DNA of 64,000 nucleotides from the NCBI GenBank assembly GCA_937924775.1, contig CALDUT010000002.1, positions 124,001-188,000 of the forward strand, in the 5' to 3' direction. Source of the stretch: an uncultured Gemmata sp. GTDB taxonomy: Bacteria > Planctomycetota > Planctomycetia > Gemmatales > Gemmataceae. Positions 1 through 8,161 of this stretch are shown in pieces (positions within the stretch are counted from its first letter, which is position 1; every line of letters starts with the position of its first letter). Made by a program: the position numbers and the translations under genes. The notes under the pieces were generated by a model. It made no database searches, had not been told where the DNA came from, and saw only the letters and a program-made list of their open reading frames with translations.

Positions 1-456
1 GATAAACCCGAAGGGGTAACCGGACACAATCGTTACCGGGCCATGAAAACGCCCACGATGGGGAAACTCCCGCGCCGCGGTGCAGGTCAGGGATTGTCCC
101 GCTGGCAGCCGGTAGACCAAAAACGTGTTGCTGTGCTGTTGGGCCTGATCGGCCACCGTCACGGTGACCGGGGAACGCGATTCATTCGTCACCCGCACCC
201 CGCATTCAGCCCATTCGCCCGCAAACACCGGATGAATCGATAACCGCTGCGCTATTGTGCGCCGGACCGCCCGCCACGCCATCACCCCGTTGATAACTAC
301 CAACATCACCATCGCATAGACGATGATGATGACCATATTAATACTTTTGAACCACACATAACCCCCGGCCAGCATCGCGACAATCAACCAGCCCCACCCG
401 GTCGCAGTGAACCGGAGTTGCAGGGGATGGTGCGGCTTGGCAGTGGTCGGCGTCAT
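1..456 (-). CDS. DUF58 domain protein, N-terminal part (cut by window edge)
   Basis: Reading the minus strand from the ATG at 456 gives an open frame of 152 codons that runs off the left edge. It starts MTPTTAKPHHPLQLRFTATG. Two closely spaced hydrophobic stretches follow (about residues 24-35 and 41-60), then a beta-rich region containing RVTNESRSPVTVTV and EFPHRGRFHGPV. This is the usual start of DUF58 proteins: two membrane helices, then an immunoglobulin-like segment before the vWA-like DUF58 core, which is not in view. The ATG overlaps the stop of the MoxR gene (ATGA at 453-456), so the two are translationally coupled. MoxR-DUF58 is a standard operon pair in which the AAA+ ATPase is thought to remodel or load metal into vWA proteins. 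The family call rests on context plus the N-terminal half. Confidence 0.75.
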   Translation of the reverse strand, partial: MTPTTAKPHHPLQLRFTATGWGWLIVAMLAGGYVWFKSINMVIIIVYAMVMLVVINGVMAWRAVRRTIAQRLSIHPVFAGEWAECGVRVTNESRSPVTVTVADQAQQHSNTFLVYRLPAGQSLTCTAAREFPHRGRFHGPVTIVSGYPFGFI

Positions 457-1421
457 GTGGGTACCTTCACCTTCGCGAGGATGTCGCGAACAACCGGCCC
501 TGCATCGGGATGCCCCCCCGCCGCCCAACTCCGGGTGACCAACCGGTGTGCCAAAACCGGTTCGGCCAACGTTTTCACATCATCGGGAATGACATAATCC
601 CGACCCGCGGTGACGGCATAGGCTTGCACCGACCGATACAAGGCCAAAGCCCCCCGAATGCTCGCCCCCAGGGCCAATTCCTGATGCCGGCGGGTTTCGC
701 CAATCAGATCGAGGATGTATTCCGCAATCGCTTCATCCACCCGCACGGTACGGACGTACTCTTGGAGAGCGATCACATCAGCGGGTTGAAGGACCGGCTC
801 GAGTTTTTCCACCGGCTCACCCGCTCGGTGCTGTGTCAAGATCGCCCGTTCGGCTTCACGATTCGGGTAACCAACTTTCACGCGGATCAAAAATCGGTCG
901 AGTTGGCTTTCTGGCAGCGGATAAGTGCCTTCGAATTCATGTGGGTTTTGTGTCGCGACTACCAAAAACGGTGGTCCCAGTAGCCGGGTGTTGCCATCCA
1001 CCGTCACTTGCCGTTCTTGCATCGCTTCTAAAAGGGCCGATTGGGTCCGCGGTGTGGCGCGGTTGATTTCGTCGGCTAATAGTACTTCGGCAAAGAGAGG
1101 GCCGGGTTGAAAAACGAACTCGCTGGTCTGGGATTTGTACACCGTGACACCGATGAGATCACCGGGTAACAAGTCCGGGGTGAACTGAATACGATTGAAC
1201 TTGCACGCCAAACTCCGCGCGAGGGCCTTGGCCAACAGTGTTTTGCCCACGCCGGGAACGTCGTCCAGCAAGATGTGCCCTTCCGCCAGCAGAGCGACCG
1301 CGGCCAGTCGCACCACCTCCGGCTTGCCCAGGAACACCCGGTTGATGTTCGCCTGCAGGGCGTCGAGGAGAGATGCGAGTTCCCGAGGGGTTCGGGCGGG
1401 GAGTAAGCCATCGTGTGCCAT
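453..1421 (-). CDS. MoxR-family AAA+ ATPase
   Basis: This is a 322-residue MoxR ATPase. The Walker A motif is DDVPGVGKTLLAKAL (about residues 53-67). Walker B with the family signature is LLADEINRATPRTQSALLEA, followed by sensor 1 (VVATQNP) and the LPESQLDRF segment. The C-terminal lid carries LGASIRGALALYR. Length is normal for MoxR. These ATPases act as chaperones for vWA-domain proteins, and the DUF58 gene directly downstream overlaps it by 4 bases. It lies divergent to the DUF1501 gene at 1636. A second MoxR (54574-55584) is encoded at the other end of the window and is clearly a paralog rather than a recent copy. Confidence 0.93.
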   Translation of the reverse strand: MAHDGLLPARTPRELASLLDALQANINRVFLGKPEVVRLAAVALLAEGHILLDDVPGVGKTLLAKALARSLACKFNRIQFTPDLLPGDLIGVTVYKSQTSEFVFQPGPLFAEVLLADEINRATPRTQSALLEAMQERQVTVDGNTRLLGPPFLVVATQNPHEFEGTYPLPESQLDRFLIRVKVGYPNREAERAILTQHRAGEPVEKLEPVLQPADVIALQEYVRTVRVDEAIAEYILDLIGETRRHQELALGASIRGALALYRSVQAYAVTAGRDYVIPDDVKTLAEPVLAHRLVTRSWAAGGHPDAGPVVRDILAKVKVPT

Positions 1422-1635
1422 GCGCCGTCTCCGCGGATGGAAGCGACGCCTTTAATATACGATCCTGACCGCCAACCGGTTCGTAGCCTGCAGCGCCGGC
1501 GCAGAGATGGTCTCACTGTCCCTGTCCTGGCACCAACTTCGTAGTTGCTAGTCCGCCGAAAATTGGCTACCAAGATAAGAAGAGTTATCAGAATGAGCGG
1601 ATCCAGTAGCTTTCAGCACTGTGGGAGAACAGCGG

Positions 1636-3003
1636 ATGATCCGGCTTGATGCAGTACGGCCCGCAACCTTTTGTGATGGTCTTTCGCGGCGGGATTTCTT
1701 GCACGCCGGTGCGCTGGCCCCTTTGGGTCTGACGTTGGCGGGCTGGCAGCGGGCCAAGGCTGTCGGAGCGGTGGATAGCGACGTCAATTGCATCATGCTA
1801 TTTCTCGTCGGCGGGCCCAGCCAACTCGATACCTGGGACCCGAAGCCGAACGCTCCGGTGGAGGTGCGGGGGCCATTTCAACCGATCAAAACCTCGGTCA
1901 ATGGTATCCATATCAGTGAAATCTTCCCCAAAATGGCCCAACATGCGGATAAATATTCGCTGTTGCGGACTGTGTATCACACCGCGACCGCGGTTCATGA
2001 TACCGGCCATCAGATGATGCAAACCGGCCGGCTCTTCACCGGCGGGGTGGAGCATCCGCACATCGGGTGTGTCCTGGGCTATCTGAAGGGTGGCCGCGGG
2101 GAACTCCCGGCCCATGTGCTGTTGCCCAAGCCGATCGGTCGCACGGGCGGAAACTTACCCCACGGCCATACGGCCGGCTATCTCGGCAAACCCTATGATC
2201 CGTTCATTTTGAATGCCGACCCGAACGCTCCTGGCTTCAAGGTGCCGGACCTTCTCCCCCCGGAATACCTTTCCGCTATCCGGGCCCAGCGGCGACAGAA
2301 ACTGCGGGAGGCCGTTGACGGAGCCGTTGCCAAATTCGAGCAAAACGCGGCCGCTCAACAGCTCGATGACAACTTCCAGCTCGCGTACCGGCTGATGTCC
2401 AGCACCAAGGCCCGCGAGGCGTTCGCCTTGGAGAAAGAACCCGAGAAAACCCGCGACCGCTACGGCCGTACACGCTTTGGCCAGTCGTGTCTGATGGCCC
2501 GGCGGCTGATCGAAGCGGGTGTCCGCTTTGTTACCGTTAACATGTTCGAGACGGTGTTCGACGAAGTCACCTGGGACATCCACGGCTCTAAGCCCTTTAC
2601 CGATATTGTTCAGATGTCGAAGGAAGTGGCCCCGAACTTCGACCAGGCTTACACCGCACTCTTGGAAGACCTCAGCGATCGCGGTTTGCTCGCCAATACT
2701 ATGGTGGTCGCGGTGGGTGAATTCGGCCGCACCCCGAAGGTGAACCCCGCCGGCGGCCGCGACCACCACCCCGGGGCTTGGACCATCCTCATGGGCGGCG
2801 GCCCCCTCCAGGGTGGCCGCATCGTCGGCGAAACCGATGAACACGCCTTTGCCCCGAAAACCCGACCGATCACACCGGCAGAAGTCGCGGCCACCATCTA
2901 CCGCGGCTTGGGGTTGGACCCGCATAAAGAACTCCCCGGTCCACAAAACCGCCCCATCCCGTTGGTAGACTACAATGTCAAACCGATTGGGGAACTCTTT
3001 TAA
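1636..3003 (+). CDS. DUF1501 protein with Tat-type signal
   Basis: This is a 455-residue protein of the DUF1501 family, which has an alkaline phosphatase/sulfatase-like fold and is expanded in planctomycetes. The N-terminus has SRRDFLHAG (residues 17-25) followed by a hydrophobic stretch, a Tat-type export signal. Family landmarks are GGPSQLDTWDPKP near the start, the central RRLIEAGVRFVTVN, and VGEFGRTPKVNPAGGRDHHP near the end. An in-frame GTG at 1621 would add five residues. The ATG at 1636 is preferred because GGGAGAA lies just upstream of it. It precedes the DUF1549/DUF1553 gene at 3181, the usual partner. The biochemical function is not established; a role in periplasmic glycan or sulfate-ester breakdown is inferred from genome context in this phylum. 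Confidence 0.9.
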   Translation: MIRLDAVRPATFCDGLSRRDFLHAGALAPLGLTLAGWQRAKAVGAVDSDVNCIMLFLVGGPSQLDTWDPKPNAPVEVRGPFQPIKTSVNGIHISEIFPKMAQHADKYSLLRTVYHTATAVHDTGHQMMQTGRLFTGGVEHPHIGCVLGYLKGGRGELPAHVLLPKPIGRTGGNLPHGHTAGYLGKPYDPFILNADPNAPGFKVPDLLPPEYLSAIRAQRRQKLREAVDGAVAKFEQNAAAQQLDDNFQLAYRLMSSTKAREAFALEKEPEKTRDRYGRTRFGQSCLMARRLIEAGVRFVTVNMFETVFDEVTWDIHGSKPFTDIVQMSKEVAPNFDQAYTALLEDLSDRGLLANTMVVAVGEFGRTPKVNPAGGRDHHPGAWTILMGGGPLQGGRIVGETDEHAFAPKTRPITPAEVAATIYRGLGLDPHKELPGPQNRPIPLVDYNVKPIGELF

Positions 3004-3091
3004 TCCACGCTCGGTCTTCTCCCAGAAGCGGAGTGAACCTTCTTGGTCGATTCGCTCCCGTTTCATGAGAAGGCCAGAAGTGAACTTTTGT

Positions 3092-3107
3092 TATCAGTGA
3101 TCTGATA
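3092..3107. promoter_or_regulatory. Perfect inverted repeat upstream of the DUF1549 gene
   Basis: TATCAG-TGAT-CTGATA is a 6-bp perfect inverted repeat with a 4-base spacer in the 177-base gap between the DUF1501 and DUF1549 genes. It is A+T-rich compared with its surroundings and looks like an operator half-site pair. No binding protein can be named from sequence alone. Confidence 0.3.
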
Positions 3108-3123
3108 TTTCTGTTTCGTGATA

Positions 3124-3154
3124 TTGTGAACTATTCTGATGGGTGAAGTGATCA
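3124..3154 (+). promoter_or_regulatory. Candidate shared regulatory motif, copy 1
   Basis: TTGTGA at 3124 is followed exactly 21 bases later by GAAGTGATCA (3145-3154). The same two blocks with the same spacing occur at 25770-25800 upstream of a DUF1501 gene, and a diverged version occurs at 25818. If the upstream GTG/ATG at 3139 were the real start of the DUF1549 gene this block would be coding, so its regulatory role depends on the start at 3181. Confidence 0.3.
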
Positions 3155-3180
3155 TTTCAGCTTTACGCAGGGTCGAACTT

Positions 3181-5652
3181 ATGCCGCGTTTCAGTTTGGC
3201 TGTGTTGGTGCTGCTGGTTGGGGCATTCCCACTCGTTGCGGGGGAGATTCGTGTTTACCCGCCGGCGGTTCAGATCAGCGGGCCGGTCCGCACACAGCAA
3301 CTGCTGGTCGTAGAAGAAGAAAACGGGCGTGTGGTCCGCGATCACACCGCGGCAGCGACGTTTACTTCATCTCACACCGCTATCCGTGTGGATGCTGCGG
3401 GCGTGATTACTGCCACAACCGCCGGCAAGGCCACCATCACCGTGGAGGTTGGCGGTCGACAAGCGACAGTGGAGGTAACTGCCAGCGACAATACTAGCCC
3501 GTGGAACTTCCGCAATCATGTTCTGCCGACCCTCACACGGACCGGATGTAACATGGGAGCTTGCCATGGGGCGTTAGCCGGCAAAGGCGGAATGAAACTT
3601 TCGCTCCGCGGATACGATCCGGACACGGATTGGTTCGTGCTGACCCGGCAAGCCGTTGCCCGCCGCGTCGATCTGCGTCAACCGACGGATAGCCTATTAC
3701 TCAAGAAAGCCATCCGGGCGATGCCCCACGGGGGCGGGGCCCGCTTCGATGAAGGTTCGCCGCATTATCAGCTGCTGGTCGATTGGCTCAAAGCCGGTGC
3801 GCCTGGACCGCAGGAAACCGATCCGACCCTTGAACGCCTCGACGTCTTTCCCCCCGCAATTCTCATTCCCGCACGCCGGGCCAAAGAATCGACGAACCGC
3901 GTGATTGTGCGCGCTACCTATTCCGACGGTACGCAGGAAGATGTCACACCGTGGGCGCGGTTCGCGTCAAGCGAGGAACAGGTTGCTCGGGTTGATGACG
4001 ATGGCCAGGTCACCCCCACCGGCCACGGGGAGGCCGCCATCACCGTGGGTTTTGGTACCAAAGTGGCCCTGGTCACGGTCACGGCCCCGTTTCCTCACGA
4101 CGTCAGTCCCGACCTCTTCCGTCGCTCGCCACGTCACAACTACATCGACGACCATATCCTGAAAAAACTCGAACTATTACAGATTCCCCCCTCCGATCAA
4201 TGTACGGATGCCGAATTTATCCGCCGCGTCTACCTCGACACCTGTGGGATTCTACCTTCACCGGCCGAGGTGGACGCATTCCTTCAAGACCCTCACCCCC
4301 AGAAACGCGCGCAACTGATCGACCGCCTCCTAGAACACCCGGCGTTCGTCGATTATTGGTCTCACAAATGGTCCGATTTGTTTCTGGTCTCAACCCGCAA
4401 ACTGCCGCAAGCGGCGATGTGGGCCTTCTACCGCAAGATTCGTCAGAGTGTGGCCGATAACCAACCCTGGGACCAATTTGCACGCGACATTCTTACCGCG
4501 ACCGGTAGCACTCTCACCAACGGCGGTGGCAATTACTTCGTGCTGCATAAAGACGTCAGCCAATTGGCGGAAACGACAGCGGTCACCTTCCTGGGATTGT
4601 CGATCAACTGCGCCAAATGTCACAATCACCCGTTAGAGAAATGGACGCAAGATCAGTACTGGGCCTTTGCCAATCTTTTCTCCCGAGTGAGCCTCAAAAA
4701 CGGAGAACGGCGCGATGAAGTGATTGTGCAAAACAAACACGATGGCGAAGTCCTGCATTTGCGCCGGGGTATTCCCATGCCGCCTGCACCACTCGACGGC
4801 CAACCGTTGCCGGCCGACTCTCCCTCAGATCGCCGGGAGTATTTTGTCGCGTGGCTTACCGCCCCCAACAATCCCTTCTTCGCAAAGGCGATTGTCAACC
4901 GCGTCTGGCGCAACTATATGGGGCGGGGTTTGGTTGAAGCCGAAGACGACCTGCGGGAAACCAACCCCCCCTCAGACCGCGAATTGTTCGAGGCCCTTGC
5001 AGCGGATTTGATTCAGCACAAGTACGATCTGAAATACCTGATGCGGCTGATCCTCAACTCCGCGGCCTACCAACGCTCCTCGCAATCGCGCCCCGGCAAC
5101 GAGGCCGACGACCGCTTCTATTCGCGCTACCTCATCCGTCGCTTGCCCGCGGAAGTCATTCTCGATGCCTACGCCGACATCACCGGGGTTCCTACCCCCT
5201 TCGATAAGATCAATTCCGCTGCTGGTGATGATAGCCGACCCATCGCCACCTACCCCCTCGGCACACGAGCCGTGCAAATTCCCGATTCGCTGGTGACGTC
5301 CCGCTTCCTTGATGCCTTTGGTCGTGCCGAACGGATTCAAACTTGCTCGTGCGAACGCAGTTCTGATTCCAGCGTCGCTCAAGCCTTGCATCTGAATAAT
5401 GGTTACACCCTGAACGACAAACTCCGCGATAAAAACTCCATCGTCAGCCGTTGGCTCACCGACAACCTGCCCAACGAGAAAATTCTCGAGCAATTGTTCC
5501 TGCATGCTCTCGCCCGCCGCCCGACAACCACCGAAAAGGCCAAACTCCTGGCGATTCTCAGTGAAGGCTCGGATACCACGACACGCCGCGAAGCGATTGA
5601 GGACCTCGTGTGGGCCGTACTGACCAGCCGCGAGTTTTTGTTCAATCACTGA
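3181..5652 (+). CDS. Ig-like/DUF1549/DUF1553 exported protein
   Basis: This is an 823-residue exported protein. From the ATG at 3181 it begins with a signal peptide (MPRFSLAVLVLLVGAF, then VAG). A BIG2-type Ig-like domain follows (about residues 20-105), then a CNMGACHG motif near residues 123-130, which is a CX4CH variant of the cytochrome-like domain of this family. A second Ig-like domain spans about 220-305. DUF1549 (about 330-540) contains CAKCHNHP, and DUF1553 (about 560-800) contains IVNRVWRNYMGRGLV. An upstream in-frame ATG at 3139 would place 14 residues before the signal peptide and is less likely. It lies between the DUF1501 gene and a small exported protein. Heme attachment at the CXnCH motifs is plausible but unproven. 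Confidence 0.88.
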   Translation: MPRFSLAVLVLLVGAFPLVAGEIRVYPPAVQISGPVRTQQLLVVEEENGRVVRDHTAAATFTSSHTAIRVDAAGVITATTAGKATITVEVGGRQATVEVTASDNTSPWNFRNHVLPTLTRTGCNMGACHGALAGKGGMKLSLRGYDPDTDWFVLTRQAVARRVDLRQPTDSLLLKKAIRAMPHGGGARFDEGSPHYQLLVDWLKAGAPGPQETDPTLERLDVFPPAILIPARRAKESTNRVIVRATYSDGTQEDVTPWARFASSEEQVARVDDDGQVTPTGHGEAAITVGFGTKVALVTVTAPFPHDVSPDLFRRSPRHNYIDDHILKKLELLQIPPSDQCTDAEFIRRVYLDTCGILPSPAEVDAFLQDPHPQKRAQLIDRLLEHPAFVDYWSHKWSDLFLVSTRKLPQAAMWAFYRKIRQSVADNQPWDQFARDILTATGSTLTNGGGNYFVLHKDVSQLAETTAVTFLGLSINCAKCHNHPLEKWTQDQYWAFANLFSRVSLKNGERRDEVIVQNKHDGEVLHLRRGIPMPPAPLDGQPLPADSPSDRREYFVAWLTAPNNPFFAKAIVNRVWRNYMGRGLVEAEDDLRETNPPSDRELFEALAADLIQHKYDLKYLMRLILNSAAYQRSSQSRPGNEADDRFYSRYLIRRLPAEVILDAYADITGVPTPFDKINSAAGDDSRPIATYPLGTRAVQIPDSLVTSRFLDAFGRAERIQTCSCERSSDSSVAQALHLNNGYTLNDKLRDKNSIVSRWLTDNLPNEKILEQLFLHALARRPTTTEKAKLLAILSEGSDTTTRREAIEDLVWAVLTSREFLFNH

Positions 5653-5687
5653 TGTTTCTGTTCGACCACGATCTGGAAAGGTTTAAA

Positions 5688-6254
5688 ATGAACAATTCGC
5701 TGCGACGCATACACTCTGGGCGCAACATCCGGTGGGTGGGAATGGTTTTGAGCTTTTTGTTGGCAACAGGATCGGTCTTTGCGGATGTTTCCTCCGGCCC
5801 GAAAGAGAATGAAAAAGCCGCGCCCCTGAAGGTTTTTGCGGTCAGTGGCGAGCCGAAGGACAAGGAAGTGGATTATGTGATGCTGCGGCAGGATCAACCC
5901 ACGGTTTATGTGTTTGTTTCAGGCAAAGATTTCGATCGGCCGATGTTCCGTTATCTCAAGAAGTTAGAAGAAGATTTGGGGCTAGATGGCCTCGTGGTGG
6001 CGATATGGCTTAGTGACGACGCGGATCAAGCCAAGGAGTATTTGGGGAGAATCACTTCGTATTTCAATAGCGCGGCCCTGACGGTTTTTGGGAAAGCGGC
6101 CGGGCCAGACGCTTGGAGCATCAATTCGGAGGCTCGGCTCACCGCGGTGGTCGTCCACAATGGCCGCGTCGTCAAGTCGTTTGCCTATCAGTCGCTCAAT
6201 GAAACCGATGCCCCGGAAGTGGCCCAAACGTTGAAGAAAGCGATCAAGAAGTGA
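5688..6254 (+). CDS. Small exported protein, thioredoxin-fold-like (inferred)
   Basis: This is a 188-residue protein starting at the ATG at 5688, preceded by GGAAAGG. The open frame extends back to 5610 but that part overlaps the DUF1549 gene. A basic N-terminus and hydrophobic stretch (GMVLSFLLATGSVFA) form a signal peptide. The remainder alternates predicted strands and helices (PTVYVFVSGKDFDRPMFRYL, LDGLVVAIWLSDDADQAKEY, LTAVVVHNGRVVKSFAYQ), an order that resembles a thioredoxin fold. No CxxC is present, so redox activity is not supported. It sits 35 bases after the DUF1549/DUF1553 gene and is probably co-transcribed. The family is not recognised. Confidence 0.65.
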   Translation: MNNSLRRIHSGRNIRWVGMVLSFLLATGSVFADVSSGPKENEKAAPLKVFAVSGEPKDKEVDYVMLRQDQPTVYVFVSGKDFDRPMFRYLKKLEEDLGLDGLVVAIWLSDDADQAKEYLGRITSYFNSAALTVFGKAAGPDAWSINSEARLTAVVVHNGRVVKSFAYQSLNETDAPEVAQTLKKAIKK

Positions 6255-6952
6255 ACCGACCTTCGGTCTTTAAACCCGGCTGAAGCATACGGTGCCATTC
6301 CGACAGCTTGGTAGCGAGTCTGCCAGGCTGTCAACTCTTCACGCTCAAGATCCGCGACAGCGGGTATGCACCGCTTTGCTGAAATACTTGTTCATCGTTG
6401 AGCGACTGATTGCATCCGACATTTCGGAATACACAAGCACAGTCACACTCCGTTCCCGCCCGTGAACCAGATTCGCCGCGACTGTGTCTTCTTCTCGTCT
6501 TGCGATTCTTCCACAGCATTAACTTTGCGGGGGACATTGGGTGTTCATCCCGACCTTGTTTCGCGTTAGGTCAACCAGGAAGGAACGGGTTTCACTTTCT
6601 GGGCCGGAGCGTTCAGCTGCTCGTGCCGCGATGGGTGTTGAGGATCCCAACCCTACGAGTCGGACTTCACGGCCGCAGTGAATCTCCAGACCGAGCTTGC
6701 CATGTGTGGCTTTTTGTTCAGTTGCGAGTGAAACAAGGTTGTTCATTCCGGAAGATTTTTTGGAAATTTTCCCTTTCGGACTTGTAAGGTTGGGCCGATC
6801 AGCGTAGTATAAACATATGTATGCTGGGTTCTTTAGTTCACTAAACCCAGTCAACACCGCAGGCGATGCCAACACGCCTTTCAGGTCGGTAGTTGCAGTG
6901 GTTCCGTGAGGGCGGGGCAACGATTGTCGAAGCCTATTGGGAGGGAGATTTC
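6255..6952. other. Gene-free stretch
   Basis: About 700 bases of ordinary composition. Overlapping open frames on both strands (for example 6410-6787 plus and 6519-6920 minus) show no signal peptide, domain or ribosome site and read like chance frames. No repeat or strong hairpin was found. It may be decayed coding sequence. Confidence 0.4.
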
Positions 6953-7018
6953 ATGAGTTGTTCTGACTTCTCGATCGATTACAGCTACGAGAACGACGAA
7001 TTTGGTTACGTTAATTGA
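6953..7018 (+). CDS. Possible 21-residue peptide or decayed gene start
   Basis: An ATG at 6953 is preceded by GAGGGAG at a good distance for a ribosome site and opens a 21-codon frame: MSCSDFSIDYSYENDEFGYV, one more residue, then TGA at 7016-7018. The peptide is acidic and rich in Tyr, Asp and Glu, with no hydrophobic segment. It lies exactly at the border between normal DNA and the A+T-rich island. It could be a genuine small peptide, a leader peptide for the structured region that follows, or the surviving 5' end of a gene truncated by insertion. Sequence alone cannot decide. Confidence 0.3.
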   Translation: MSCSDFSIDYSYENDEFGYVN

Positions 7019-7020
7019 CA

Positions 7021-7059
7021 AGATATGTGTCCATATTGTTATAACGAAGATATGTGTCC
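7021..7059. repeat. Two direct copies of AGATATGTGTCC
   Basis: AGATATGTGTCC occurs at 7021-7032 and again at 7048-7059, a 27-base period, directly after the stop of the small ORF. The setting at the edge of an A+T-rich island suggests either a protein-binding repeat or the end of a mobile element remnant. No transposase is nearby. Confidence 0.5.
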
Positions 7060-7096
7060 CCGTGTAACAGAAGCCCGATTAACAGATGAGAGAAAC

Positions 7097-7140
7097 TACT
7101 ATAGTAAACGTTGTGCGATATTTTTACCATTATAGTAAAA
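7097..7140. repeat. A+T-rich palindromes
   Basis: TACTATAGTA (7097-7106) is a perfect 10-base palindrome. TTTTAC (7122-7127) pairs with GTAAAA (7135-7140) across a 7-base loop. The word TATAGTAAA is shared by the two elements, so they may also be direct copies of one binding site. Confidence 0.4.
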
Positions 7141-7228
7141 GAAACAAGAAACCAATAAAATAGGAAAATTGATTATTAAGCATCGGGAACGATGTAATTC
7201 TCCCAATTTCTATCTTGTTTCGGGAGAA
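7141..7228 (+). ncRNA. Candidate structured RNA with possible pseudoknot
   Basis: Three pairings fit together. GAAACAAGA (7141-7149) is the exact reverse complement of TCTTGTTTC (7213-7221). CATCG (7181-7185) and CGATG (7190-7194) close a GGAA loop, which is of the GNRA tetraloop type. TTCTCCC (7198-7204) pairs with GGGAGAA (7222-7228). The 7213-7221 strand lies inside the loop of that last hairpin, so pairing with 7141-7149 would make an H-type pseudoknot. The hairpin is followed by a T-rich stretch (7230-7244), as in a terminator. Strand is chosen from the T-run. The area is A+T-rich, so chance pairing is a real risk. Confidence 0.3.
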
Positions 7229-7308
7229 CTTTTGAATATTTTTTGTCGCCTGAGGGACACAATGCCAGCTCATTAGGATTGAGTATTAACCGCTGCCATG
7301 GCTTTGAA

Positions 7309-7332
7309 TCATCATTATCTGATAATTGATGA
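7309..7332. repeat. Imperfect hairpin
   Basis: TCATC-ATTA and TAAT-TGATGA pair around a TCTGA loop with a single bulged base. It is the last of the cluster of hairpins in the A+T-rich island. Confidence 0.35.
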
Positions 7333-8161
7333 CATCACTAAGAGTAAATATGTAGATATTATATCATCTTATTGCGAATTCCAATATGGTAACTTCCCTG
7401 CGTACGGTGATGTTAGGACTCATTAGCCCGGAGATCCAGACGCAGCTTGACAAAAGCCTTAGCTGGAGGATCGAGGAAGACGGCAGGGTTTGGTTCACTT
7501 TTAATGATAAGACGCACCGGGCGGTGGTTTCATCGCCTCCCAGACTTAATTCTCATCGGTGCCGATTCTCCGCCGAGAAGCATTTTTTATCTTTTGCTCT
7601 GCGAGTTGTTCGGTCGAAGATCCACCTTAGCCAGAGTCATAGGCTCTTTACGAAACGTATTCCCAAGAGGATAAGGATTATTCGTTGGCTCTTCTTCGTG
7701 GCAATGCGGCGGACGCAGAAATGCTTCGAGCAGCGCTTTTTGCCATTTAAGTGTCGGATGTGGCAACTGGCACCCGCTGCCAGCTAGGAGCGGACCCCCA
7801 CCATGGCCTAGAAAGTCCGACAACTCGTCGCGGTGCATGGGAGGCAAATATCATTAAGTCGAACCGTCGTTACGCTGCATCCTCGATTTTGGATCCAAGC
7901 AAACTAGCGTGAACTGGGCATGATGGTGGCCAAGACAGCATGCTGCGTTTCGTCATTCCGGCGTTTGCCCGTGAGTCACATGGAATGTGGAGGGGCGGAT
8001 TTATATGGAGATTTCAAGTTTTTTTCATTAAATTATCGTGTAGAAAAAAAAAACAGTTCTTTATGCTACTTACATGCGTTCTTTACCATCACCTCCTAAA
8101 AAACTTGTTCGATAGCATAGGTTCGTTCCCTCTTTCCTCATTAATCCCGGGGAGGCGTTAC
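7333..8161. other. Gene-free stretch before the DUF1559 gene
   Basis: About 830 bases. The longest open frame (7386-7787 plus) has no recognisable domain and no ribosome site, and an overlapping frame (7447-7674) and a minus frame (7587-7847) are equally unconvincing. The 7.4-7.8 kb part could be a decayed gene. A small hairpin, CTGGCA-CCCGC-TGCCAG, is at 7767-7783. A run of ten A lies at 8044-8053 and the ribosome site of the next gene (GGGGAGG) at about 8150-8156, so the promoter of the DUF1559 gene should be in the last 200 bases. Confidence 0.4.

Noticed and set aside
2155-3066. 303-codon frame on the minus strand opposite DUF1501
   Set aside because: Antisense shadow of a well-supported DUF1501 gene; no ribosome site or domain.
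6410-6920. Overlapping frames on both strands (6410-6787 plus, 6519-6920 minus)
   Set aside because: Neither shows codon pattern, signal peptide or domain; mutually exclusive, so treated as chance frames in non-coding DNA.
7386-7847. 133-codon frame and two overlapping smaller frames
   Set aside because: No recognised domain or ribosome site, changes of frame would be needed to make a sensible protein; at most a decayed gene.
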